Positions 1 through 5,449 of a stretch of DNA of 6,789 nucleotides are shown piece after piece. The position numbers were made by a program, and so were the translations under genes. Origin of the DNA: a bacterium (GTDB taxonomy: Bacteria > Pseudomonadota > Gammaproteobacteria > Burkholderiales > Thiobacteraceae); assembly GCA_027438535.1 (NCBI GenBank), contig DAIAMA010000069.1, positions 1-6,789 of the forward strand, given 5' to 3'. How positions within the stretch are numbered: position 1 is the stretch's first letter; each line of letters starts with the position of its first letter. The notes beneath the pieces were generated by a model. The model was not told the DNA's origin. It searched no databases and saw only the letters and a list, made by a program, of their open reading frames with translations.

Positions 1-1
1 C

Positions 2-382
2 GAATTGGGGCGCTACTTCGTGGGCGAGGCGGGCCTATATGTGAGCCGCGTGATCGAGCGCAAGGAATCGCGCGGGCAGATATTTCTGATCACCGATGGC
101 GGGCTGCATCATCATCTCGCCGCGTCCGGAAACTTCGGCCAGGTGATACGCAAGAATTATCCGCTGCTGGTGGGCAACCGTGTGCAGCCGGATGGCGAAG
201 CCACTTTTGCATCGGCTGTGGGCCCGCTCTGCACGCCATTGGATGTGCTGGGCGACAAAATGGCGCTTGGCCATGCGCAAGAAGGCGACTTGATCGTGGT
301 ATTGCAGTCGGGAGCGTACGGCTTGACGGCGAGTCCCACTGCGTTTTTGAGCCACCCGGCACCGGTAGAGGTGCTGGTTTAA
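2..382 (+). CDS. PLP-dependent decarboxylase, exosortase A-associated type (C-terminal fragment)
   Basis: This is the C-terminal part of a fold-type III PLP decarboxylase (diaminopimelate/ornithine decarboxylase superfamily). The 5' end lies outside the window and the reading frame enters at base 2. The fragment opens with ELGRYFVGEAG, equivalent to the EPGR-like segment of the family that lies near the PLP phosphate. It continues with GPLCTPLDVLGDKM, which carries the conserved Cys and Asp that reach across the dimer into the partner's active site. It ends with the SGAYG segment holding the conserved active-site Tyr. These are the usual landmarks of the C-terminal beta domain. The ELGR variant and the GGLHHHLAASGNFGQ stretch resemble the decarboxylases found in exosortase A (PEP-CTERM) polysaccharide loci rather than housekeeping LysA. 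The neighbouring deacetylase supports that setting. The substrate is unknown. The stop TAA (380-382) lies in the loop of a small hairpin. Confidence 0.85.
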   Translation, partial: ELGRYFVGEAGLYVSRVIERKESRGQIFLITDGGLHHHLAASGNFGQVIRKNYPLLVGNRVQPDGEATFASAVGPLCTPLDVLGDKMALGHAQEGDLIVVLQSGAYGLTASPTAFLSHPAPVEVLV

Positions 383-392
383 TTTAACCAGC
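373..392 (+). repeat. 7-bp-stem hairpin spanning the decarboxylase stop codon
   Basis: GCTGGTT (373-379) and AACCAGC (386-392) are exact reverse complements separated by the 6-nt loop TAATTT, whose first three bases are the TAA stop of the decarboxylase. No U-run follows, so a classical intrinsic terminator is not shown. It may help to end or protect the decarboxylase mRNA, or the convergent deacetylase transcript. Confidence 0.5.
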
Positions 393-408
393 CATGCGGC
401 ACCGTAGC

Positions 409-425
409 GCCGGCTTCCAGCCGGC
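409..425. repeat. REP-like palindrome GCCGGCTTCCAGCCGGC
   Basis: A perfect 7-bp stem (GCCGGCT / AGCCGGC) encloses a 3-nt loop in the gap between two convergent genes. From memory, very similar GCCGGC-TTCCA-GCCGGC units recur between genes in many GC-rich bacterial genomes; read through on the opposite strand they give AGWKPAL-like peptides. A repetitive extragenic palindrome is therefore the best reading. With no T-tract on either side it is at most a weak bidirectional terminator. Copy number cannot be judged from one window. Confidence 0.5.
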
Positions 426-453
426 AACAACCGCAGCCTGCAAGGTCGGACGC

Positions 454-1413
454 TTATCGCCGCAGGTTGCCCAATAACATCGGCACAAAGCGCGCAGGCT
501 TGGATGACCAAGGCGTGAAGCGCGGCAACTGAAACGGGTCGCTGGATTGCGTGGCCGAACCCCATTGGGTGGATACCGCTGCATCGAACCCGAGTTCGCG
601 CACGATAGCCGCTTGCTCCGGCCGATAATCCGTGCCGGGTTTGCCGTTAGGGTAGGCGAATAATCGTATCGGCGTGTTGAGCGTTTGCTCCAGAAATGTT
701 TTCCCCGCCGCAATTTCTGTTCGTGCCGCATCGGCGTCGAGTTTTGCGAGGATAGGGTGGCGCGCGGTATGGCCGCCGATTTCCATACCGGCTGCGTGCA
801 GTGCTTGGAGTTGCCCGGTAGTCATCATCAGATCGTCGGGCAGCGGGCCACACTGCGTTAATTCGGCAATGCGCGCGGCGGCTTGTTCACGTGCGCCCAG
901 TGGCAAATACTTTACTTGCGGCAATATTTGGCCGATAGCACGTGCTTTGGCTTCGTTGCCGGAGATATCGAATTTTCCCAAACCGAGTTCATCCAGATTC
1001 AAGGTGCGCAACGGTGAGCGGCGAATGGCTTCGATCACCGTGTCGTTGAACATGCGCCCGCCGTTCAGATAAGCGGTGGCGATAAAAAACGTGGCATGCA
1101 GCCCATGTTTTTTCAGAATCGGCGTGGCGAGCGTGAGATTGTCGGCATAGCCGTCGTCGAAGGTAATGCAGGCGGCGCGGGCGGGCAGCGTGCCGGCTTG
1201 CAAGTGGACGCCTACCTCATGCAAAGGCAATACCGTGAACACGCTTTTCAGCAGGGCCATTTGCCGATCGAAGCTGGCGGCGGTTGGCTCGTTCGGAAAA
1301 AGGGGATCGGTATCTGCGAGGACGCGGTGATAAATGAGAATGCTCAGCCGAGCGCGCCTGCCCGCGGGCGACAAGGCGTTGCCGATAAGTTTGTAGATGC
1401 TCGATGCGATCAT
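454..1413 (-). CDS. Polysaccharide deacetylase (NodB domain, carbohydrate esterase 4)
   Basis: The predicted protein of about 319 aa removes acyl groups, typically N-acetyl, from a polysaccharide. The NodB fold is clear. TFDDGYADN at residues 84-92 carries the catalytic-base and metal-binding Asp pair (D86, D87). HTARHP at 215-220 supplies the two metal-binding His (H215, H219). FAYPNG at 252-257 is the next conserved motif. LSILIYHRVL near the N-terminus is the usual first strand of this subfamily, and a variable helical insert of about 100 residues sits between the motifs. I see no signal peptide. I chose ATG 1413 because the homologous sequence begins about there; an in-frame TTG at 1467 would add 18 basic residues but has no ribosome binding site. 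The ATG site is also poor, so the start is uncertain. It is convergent with the exosortase-type decarboxylase, which suggests exopolysaccharide modification. The exact polymer is unknown. Confidence 0.88.
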   Translation of the reverse strand: MIASSIYKLIGNALSPAGRRARLSILIYHRVLADTDPLFPNEPTAASFDRQMALLKSVFTVLPLHEVGVHLQAGTLPARAACITFDDGYADNLTLATPILKKHGLHATFFIATAYLNGGRMFNDTVIEAIRRSPLRTLNLDELGLGKFDISGNEAKARAIGQILPQVKYLPLGAREQAAARIAELTQCGPLPDDLMMTTGQLQALHAAGMEIGGHTARHPILAKLDADAARTEIAAGKTFLEQTLNTPIRLFAYPNGKPGTDYRPEQAAIVRELGFDAAVSTQWGSATQSSDPFQLPRFTPWSSKPARFVPMLLGNLRR

Positions 1414-1479
1414 GGAGTGTTGGCGCCGGGTCAATACCGACCTTCTGTGCCGGTTGAGAATTGCCAAATAGTATAGCGA

Positions 1480-1493
1480 TGTAGCGTACTACA
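1480..1493. promoter_or_regulatory. Weak LexA-like dyad in the deacetylase/dinB divergent region
   Basis: TGTAGCGTACTACA has the TGT-N8-ACA spacing of a proteobacterial SOS box and 5-bp inverted arms, but lacks the outer C and G of CTGT-N8-ACAG. It lies 95 bp before the dinB ATG and beside a TATACT -10-like hexamer (minus strand, 1470-1475) that could serve the deacetylase. It is immediately followed by the perfect palindrome CACGGCCGTG (1492-1501). The role is speculative. Confidence 0.2.
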
Positions 1494-1545
1494 CGGCCGT
1501 GGGTAAGTCGACCAGGCTGGGGAGGCTACTGCCCGTAGACGCGGC

Positions 1546-1553
1546 AGGGAGAG
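1546..1553 (+). promoter_or_regulatory. Shine-Dalgarno-like AGGGAGAG favouring an upstream dinB start
   Basis: AGGGAGAG lies just before ATG 1556, which is in frame with dinB; the AGGGAG core is four bases from the ATG. The family-predicted start at ATG 1589 is preceded by CGAGCCACC, which has no anti-16S complementarity. If this site is used, DinB begins with MRIAPRYHRAT. Confidence 0.35.
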
Positions 1554-1588
1554 CCATGCGCATCGCGCCGCGGTATCATCGAGCCACC

Positions 1589-2752
1589 ATGAACGCCCCC
1601 TCTCGCCGCATTGCGCATCTGGATATGGACGCTTTCTATGCGTCGGTCGAACTTCTGCGCTACCCGGAATTACGCGGCTTGCCCGTTGTGATCGGCGGCC
1701 GGGGCGACCGGCAGCCCGCGATGCGGGAAGACGGCAGCCGGCGTTTCGCGCGGCTGCGCGATTATGCCGGACGGGGCGTGGTCACGACATCCACCTATGA
1801 GGCGCGCGCGCTCGGGGTTTTCTCCGGCATGGGGGTTATGAAAGCCGCACAGTTGGCTCCGGACGCTGTCCTGCTGCCCGCCGACTTTGATGCCTATCGG
1901 CATTATTCCCGTCTGTTCAAAGCCGCCGTGGCGGGTATCGCGCCTCAGATCGAAGACCGCGGCATCGATGAAATATATATCGATCTGAGTGGGTTCCCCG
2001 GCGATACGCTGATGCTCGCGCAACGCATCAAGCAAGCCGTGCGCGATGCCACCGGACTCTCTTGCTCTATTGGCGTTACGCCCAATAAGCTGCTATCGAA
2101 AATCTGCTCGGATCTCGAAAAACCGGATGGCCTCACCGTCCTGAGCCTAGCGGATATTCCGAACCGCATCTGGCCGCTGCCTGTGCGAAAAATCAATGGT
2201 ATCGGCCCTAAAGCAACAGAAAAACTCGCGGCGCTCGGCATCGCGACGATCGCCGAGCTGGCGCGCGCCGAACCCGCTTTGCTGCAAGCGCACTTCGGCC
2301 GCGGCTATGCCGGCTGGTTGCATGAGGCCGCGCACGGTATCGATGAGCGCCCGGTGATCACGCATTCCGAACCCAAGTCGATTAGCCGCGAAACTACTTT
2401 CGAGCGCGATCTTCACGCGCGCCACGATCGCGCCACCCTATCGGAAATTTTCACCGCCTTATGCACGCGCGTGGCGGAAGATCTTCAGCGCAAGGCCTAC
2501 CTCGGCCGCACTATCGGCATCAAGCTGCGATTCGATGATTTTCGCACCGTGACGCGCGACTTGACGCTTCCCGCGCCCACTGCCGATCCCGCCGTGATCC
2601 GCCGCGCGGCGGGAGAGTGCCTGCGGCGCGTGCCCTTGAACCGGAAGCTGCGTTTGCTGGGTGTGCGGGCCAGCGCGCTATCTTCAAGCAGCGCGCCGCA
2701 GGACGCCGATACGCCGCCCCAAGGGGAGCTGCCGCTGAATAGCGGGCGCTAG
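1589..2752 (+). CDS. dinB: DNA polymerase IV (Y-family translesion polymerase)
   Basis: The 387-aa product is a Y-family polymerase that copies damaged DNA and acts at stalled forks in the cytoplasm. HLDMDAFYASVE (residues 10-21) supplies the first metal-binding Asp (D12) and a Tyr steric gate (Y17). GIDEIYID (125-132) supplies the D127/E128 pair; the common Ser before IDE is Gly here. SCSIGVTPNKLLSKICSD is the palm/thumb junction, and INGIGPKATEKL is the helix-hairpin-helix of the thumb. The C-terminal QGELPL (378-383) matches a sliding-clamp binding motif (QxxLxL). Compared with E. coli DinB there are about 20 extra residues after PVVIGG (about 38-61), rich in Arg. ATG 1589 fits the family N-terminus but has no ribosome binding site. 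ATG 1556, in frame and preceded by AGGGAGAG, would add 11 residues and is a real alternative. The gene is convergent with the DsrE gene. Confidence 0.95.
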   Translation: MNAPSRRIAHLDMDAFYASVELLRYPELRGLPVVIGGRGDRQPAMREDGSRRFARLRDYAGRGVVTTSTYEARALGVFSGMGVMKAAQLAPDAVLLPADFDAYRHYSRLFKAAVAGIAPQIEDRGIDEIYIDLSGFPGDTLMLAQRIKQAVRDATGLSCSIGVTPNKLLSKICSDLEKPDGLTVLSLADIPNRIWPLPVRKINGIGPKATEKLAALGIATIAELARAEPALLQAHFGRGYAGWLHEAAHGIDERPVITHSEPKSISRETTFERDLHARHDRATLSEIFTALCTRVAEDLQRKAYLGRTIGIKLRFDDFRTVTRDLTLPAPTADPAVIRRAAGECLRRVPLNRKLRLLGVRASALSSSSAPQDADTPPQGELPLNSGR

Positions 2753-2783
2753 CACTTCTGCGGGAGTCGGTTGTTTATGCTAC

Positions 2784-3122
2784 TCAAAGCGTAATGATCT
2801 GATCCGGCGGATTGCCGGATAAGGCCGAATATAAATTTGGGAAGCAACCTATAACCGCGCCTTCTACAAGCTTCCCGTCGATATTCCGTTCGTAGCAACA
2901 TTGGTCGCACCCCATGAGCAGAATATTTCGCTCTTTCGCCACCTTCGCCAGGCGCTCGCCAGTAGGGTCGCCCTTGACTAATACATAGTTGTTGTCCTCG
3001 AAGAAAAACATTCCCACTACGTCGACGCCGTGTGCATTTGCTTCGAGTTGAGGGAGAATCATTTTGCCGAGCTTGTAGGAAACCGTGTGGCCTTGGGTCG
3101 AGAAAATATACGCGACTTTCAT
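2784..3122 (-). CDS. DsrE/DsrF-like family protein with a CxxCC motif
   Basis: This small cytoplasmic protein of 112 aa has the DsrE fold. It starts MKVAYIFSTQGHTVSYKLGK and has alternating beta/alpha segments, including VDVVGMFFFEDNNYVLVKGD. The turn GCDQCC (71-76) holds Cys 72, 75 and 76 where the family usually has its functional Cys, and C93 follows in IGCFPNLYSAL. DsrE relatives carry or relay sulfur, but many family members are uncharacterised, so a sulfur-transfer or redox role here is inference. The start is well supported: AGGAG (minus strand, 3134-3130) lies 7 nt before the ATG. It follows the TonB-like gene by 49 bp on the same strand and may share its mRNA. A TATAGT hexamer (3168-3163) could give it an own promoter, though I see no good -35. 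Base composition looks less GC-rich than its neighbours. Confidence 0.8.
   Translation of the reverse strand: MKVAYIFSTQGHTVSYKLGKMILPQLEANAHGVDVVGMFFFEDNNYVLVKGDPTGERLAKVAKERNILLMGCDQCCYERNIDGKLVEGAVIGCFPNLYSALSGNPPDQIITL
2802..2820 (-). repeat. Hairpin near the 3' end of the DsrE gene, downstream of dinB
   Basis: ATCCGGC (2802-2808) and GCCGGAT (2814-2820) form a perfect 7-bp stem with loop GGATT. It lies inside the last codons of the DsrE gene and about 50 nt past the dinB stop, where convergent transcripts meet. No U-tract follows on either strand, so it is not a canonical terminator. It could pause or protect dinB mRNA, or it could simply be coding sequence. Confidence 0.3.
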
Positions 3123-3171
3123 TTTTTATCTCCTGTTGGTGTACCTATTCGAATTTGCCGGCACTATAGCG

Positions 3172-4089
3172 TTATTGTCCGGGAGGACCCGTGCCGTCCC
3201 CAAAAAACTCCCGTATCAAAAAATCTTCGAGTCCGGCGTTATCTTCCGGGCGTGCCGATAGGACGACCACGCGATGGAGGCGCTGCGATTCCCAATTAAA
3301 ATCTCCTTTGTAATATTTGCGGATCAACCGGATCATGCTGCGCACGATGGCGTGCTCGATATCTTCATGCGGAGCGGTCTCGACTTCGATGACTTGGCGC
3401 CGGGAATAGCTGTACTCCGTGAGCCAGCCGCGGAACGAATATTCGGCGGTATGCATGCCGATGCTGAGAATTTGAAACACGCCGTTCGTGCCTTGCGGCT
3501 GGAGATTGCGCTTGATGTTGGCCAGCCTAATCTCATCTTCCGAGGGTGCGCTTTCGCCGGCGCCGGCTTCCGCGTTTTCACGTTTGGCGGCGAGCTCGAC
3601 GGCGCGCCGGCGCGCTCTGGCGGCATTCACATAAGCCATCATGTCTGCCGGCGGCGCGGCGGAATCCGGGGCGGGCGCGGGTATCGGGGGCACGGGTGCC
3701 GCGGGGCTGCTCGGCGCGGGTTTGGCCGTCGCGATCGCGGCTTTGGGCGGCGCATGGGGCGGAGTGATGCGCGGCCTGGGCTTGGGCGCTGGGCGGGTAT
3801 GAAGCTGCGGCGTTTTAGTGGGCGGCCTGAGCGCCGCCTGCGCCGGCGGGAGCGGGGTTAGCCGCACGACAAGCGGCGCTTGTATGTCTGGTGTGCGGGG
3901 GTGTCCGACATGCTGGAGCCGTTGGGTAAAAATAAATAACAACACCGCGTGCACCAGCAGGGACACAAGCATGGCGACCAAGGTGCTGCGCCGGATGCGG
4001 AGCTCTAAGTAAGCGCCTGCACGCGGCAAGTCCCAAGCCGGTTCGATGCGGTACGGGCCTGTGGGTTTGAACAGAAATTCCTGCTTCAT
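3172..4089 (-). CDS. TonB-like energy-transducer architecture, uncharacterised C-terminal domain
   Basis: This 305-aa protein has a short cytoplasmic N-terminus (1-34) and one membrane helix (about 36-55, STLVAMLVSLLVHAVLLFIF). A strand-like segment APLVVRLTPLPP (71-82) follows, then a long Pro/Ala-rich spacer (about 80-148), a charged helix (about 150-190, NAARARRRAVELAAKREN) and a compact C-terminal domain (about 195-297). The membrane helix contains S43-x-x-x-H47, the pattern of E. coli TonB S16/H20 that engages ExbB/ExbD. The C-terminal domain, with NGVFQILSIGMHTAEYSFRGW and RVVVLSARPEDNAGLEDFL, does not show the YPxxA and closing motifs of TonB_C, and I cannot name it. A periplasm-spanning inner-membrane protein, possibly powered by an ExbBD-like motor, is inferred. 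No exbB, exbD or receptor gene is in view. No good ribosome binding site precedes ATG 4089. It lies 105 bp after galE and 49 bp before the DsrE gene. Confidence 0.75.
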   Translation of the reverse strand: MKQEFLFKPTGPYRIEPAWDLPRAGAYLELRIRRSTLVAMLVSLLVHAVLLFIFTQRLQHVGHPRTPDIQAPLVVRLTPLPPAQAALRPPTKTPQLHTRPAPKPRPRITPPHAPPKAAIATAKPAPSSPAAPVPPIPAPAPDSAAPPADMMAYVNAARARRRAVELAAKRENAEAGAGESAPSEDEIRLANIKRNLQPQGTNGVFQILSIGMHTAEYSFRGWLTEYSYSRRQVIEVETAPHEDIEHAIVRSMIRLIRKYYKGDFNWESQRLHRVVVLSARPEDNAGLEDFLIREFFGDGTGPPGQ

Positions 4090-4194
4090 AATGGAAGTTG
4101 TGCCGGGCAGTATGGGCCTTGCCTAGAGGCCAACTCAAACGGCTGAAAGCTCAAACCTCTTGGAGGGTTATCTTGGAGTAGACGTTCCCCGCAT

Positions 4195-5187
4195 CTAGTG
4201 GGATTGCAAGCGCCGCTCCCAGGCCCAGGCATCGGCGATAATGGCGCTCAAGCTGGCAAAGCGGGGCCGCCAAGCAAGCTCTTGGATGGCGCGCGTCGAA
4301 TCGGCGACGAGGCGCGGGGGATCGCCTTCCCGGCGGTTTTTTATTTCAAGCGTGATATCTTTCCCGGTCACTTCCCGCGCGGCACGAATAACTTCCATGA
4401 CAGAAAAGCCGTTGCCGTTGCCCAAATTGAAAACGCCGCTCGCGCCGTCTTGCAATAACCTTTGCAGCGCAAGCCCATGCGCCTGGCAAAGATCGGCGAC
4501 ATGCACGTAGTCGCGGATGCAGGTGCCGTCCGGCGTGTCGTAGTCGTTGCCGAATATCGAAATGCTCGGGCGTCGCCCGGATGCGGCTTGCAAGATGAGC
4601 GGGATCAAGTGCGTTTCCGGTTCGTGGCGCTCTCCGAGCTGCCCGCCGGGGTCGGCGCCGGCGGCGTTAAAGTAACGCAGGCTGATGGACTTTAGGCCAT
4701 ATGCCGTTTCGTAGTCCGAGAGAATTTGTTCCACCATCCATTTGCTGCGCCCATAAGGATTGATCGGCGCCTTGGGGTGGCCTTCATCGATGGGCACGCG
4801 TATCGGATTGCCGTACACCGCCGCGCTCGAAGAAAAGATGAAGCGCCGGATGTTCTTTTCCATCATGGCATCCAGCAGCGCGAGCGTGTTGGTGACATTG
4901 TTTTCGTAGTATTTCGACGGCGCCGTGACGGATTCGCCCACTTGAATGTAGGAAGCGAAATGCATGACGGCGGAGATGGCGTGATCCGTGAATACCGCGC
5001 GCAGCAGCGCGCGATCGTTCATATCGCCGAGAATAAATTCGCCGCCCACCACGGCGTCGCGATAGCCGGTGGATAAATTATCGAGCGTGACGACGCGGTA
5101 TCCCTCGGCCAAGAGCGCCTTCACCATATGCGAGCCGATATAGCCGGCTCCGCCTACCACCAAAATCGTGTGTGACATTGTTGCCAT
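4195..5187 (-). CDS. galE: UDP-glucose 4-epimerase
   Basis: The product of about 330 aa is an extended short-chain dehydrogenase that interconverts UDP-glucose and UDP-galactose using bound NAD, supplying galactose for surface polysaccharide. VVGGAGYIGSH (residues 10-20) is the Rossmann NAD loop, and DNLSTG follows the second strand. SSSAAVYG gives the catalytic Ser, and PYGRSK (144-149) gives Tyr145 and Lys149. RYFNAAGADP, HEPETHLIP and GTCIRDYVHVADL are typical GalE blocks. Length matches the family. ATG 5187 (MATMSHT) is preceded by GCGGACAAGC, a weak ribosome binding site. ATG 5178 (MSHTILV) has none but matches the usual N-terminus equally well; a farther in-frame start at 5244 would lie upstream of the predicted -10 and is unlikely. 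It is the first gene of a possible minus-strand trio with the TonB-like and DsrE genes. The exosortase/polysaccharide context fits sugar-nucleotide supply. Confidence 0.93.
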   Translation of the reverse strand: MATMSHTILVVGGAGYIGSHMVKALLAEGYRVVTLDNLSTGYRDAVVGGEFILGDMNDRALLRAVFTDHAISAVMHFASYIQVGESVTAPSKYYENNVTNTLALLDAMMEKNIRRFIFSSSAAVYGNPIRVPIDEGHPKAPINPYGRSKWMVEQILSDYETAYGLKSISLRYFNAAGADPGGQLGERHEPETHLIPLILQAASGRRPSISIFGNDYDTPDGTCIRDYVHVADLCQAHGLALQRLLQDGASGVFNLGNGNGFSVMEVIRAAREVTGKDITLEIKNRREGDPPRLVADSTRAIQELAWRPRFASLSAIIADAWAWERRLQSH

Positions 5188-5221
5188 GCTTGTCCGCTTA
5201 AACAGTCTTGAAAAGTAGACG

Positions 5222-5249
5222 ATTATCGGCCAGATTAACGTCAACTCAA
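5222..5249 (-). promoter_or_regulatory. Candidate sigma-70 promoter for galE
   Basis: Read on the minus strand, TTGAGT (5249-5244) and GATAAT (5227-5222) are separated by 16 bp. GATAAT matches five of six bases of the -10 consensus and TTGAGT four of six of the -35. The -10 lies 34 nt upstream of ATG 5187. An inverted repeat (5261-5279) lies just upstream of the -35. Confidence 0.4.
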
Positions 5250-5260
5250 AGCGCTTCGGT

Positions 5261-5279
5261 TAATATGGATGCCATATTA
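5261..5279. promoter_or_regulatory. Perfect operator-like inverted repeat TAATATGG-ATG-CCATATTA
   Basis: Eight-base arms with a 3-bp centre are perfectly complementary. The AT-rich dyad stands between the divergent galE and vanZ-like genes, 11 bp upstream of the putative galE -35. It looks like a dimeric regulator's binding site in activator position for galE, or an operator for the rightward gene. No regulator gene is in the window, so the binding protein is unknown. Confidence 0.4.
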
Positions 5280-5298
5280 TCCGCCGTGTTTAGGCGGA
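5280..5298. repeat. Second inverted repeat TCCGCC-N7-GGCGGA abutting the first
   Basis: Six-base arms, TCCGCC (5280-5285) and GGCGGA (5293-5298), flank a 7-nt loop GTGTTTA, starting directly after the AT-rich dyad. It could be an RNA hairpin in the rightward leader or a second protein site. The rest of the spacer, 5299-5437, shows no convincing gene, RNA or promoter. Confidence 0.3.
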
Positions 5299-5437
5299 GA
5301 TTGGGAAAGACAGAAATTACTACCCTCGTGGAACCGAAAGGCGATTCAAGTGACGACATTTTTTTACCGCGAACACCAAGGCGCCGGTCCCGGATTAAAG
5401 AGGGCCTGGGTAGCGCCTTGTCTATGAAATTGCGTGC

Positions 5438-5444
5438 GGGAAGG
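5438..5444 (+). promoter_or_regulatory. Ribosome binding site supporting the TTG start of the vanZ-like gene
   Basis: GGGAAGG ends 5 nt before TTG 5450. No in-frame ATG or GTG exists between the upstream in-frame stop TAG (5411-5413) and this TTG, so the site decides the start. Confidence 0.55.
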
Positions 5445-5449
5445 CGGCT

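Noticed and set aside
35..565. Minus-strand open frame of 176 codons over the decarboxylase tail
   Set aside because: It lies antisense to a clearly homologous decarboxylase fragment and overlaps the end of the deacetylase; the peptide has no recognisable family.
3274..3861. Plus-strand 195-codon open frame opposite the TonB-like gene
   Set aside because: The Gly/Arg-rich peptide is what the complement of a Pro/Ala-rich GC-rich gene produces; the minus-strand frame has a membrane helix and coherent architecture.
4156..4171. Imperfect hairpin AACCTC-TTG-GAGGGTT after galE as a terminator
   Set aside because: The stem has a bulge and no U-tract follows on the minus strand, so a terminator between galE and the TonB-like gene is not supported.
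5360..5400. TTTTTTACCGCGAACACCAA-like stretch resembling a common intergenic repeat
   Set aside because: The resemblance is only impressionistic and a single window cannot show that it is repeated.
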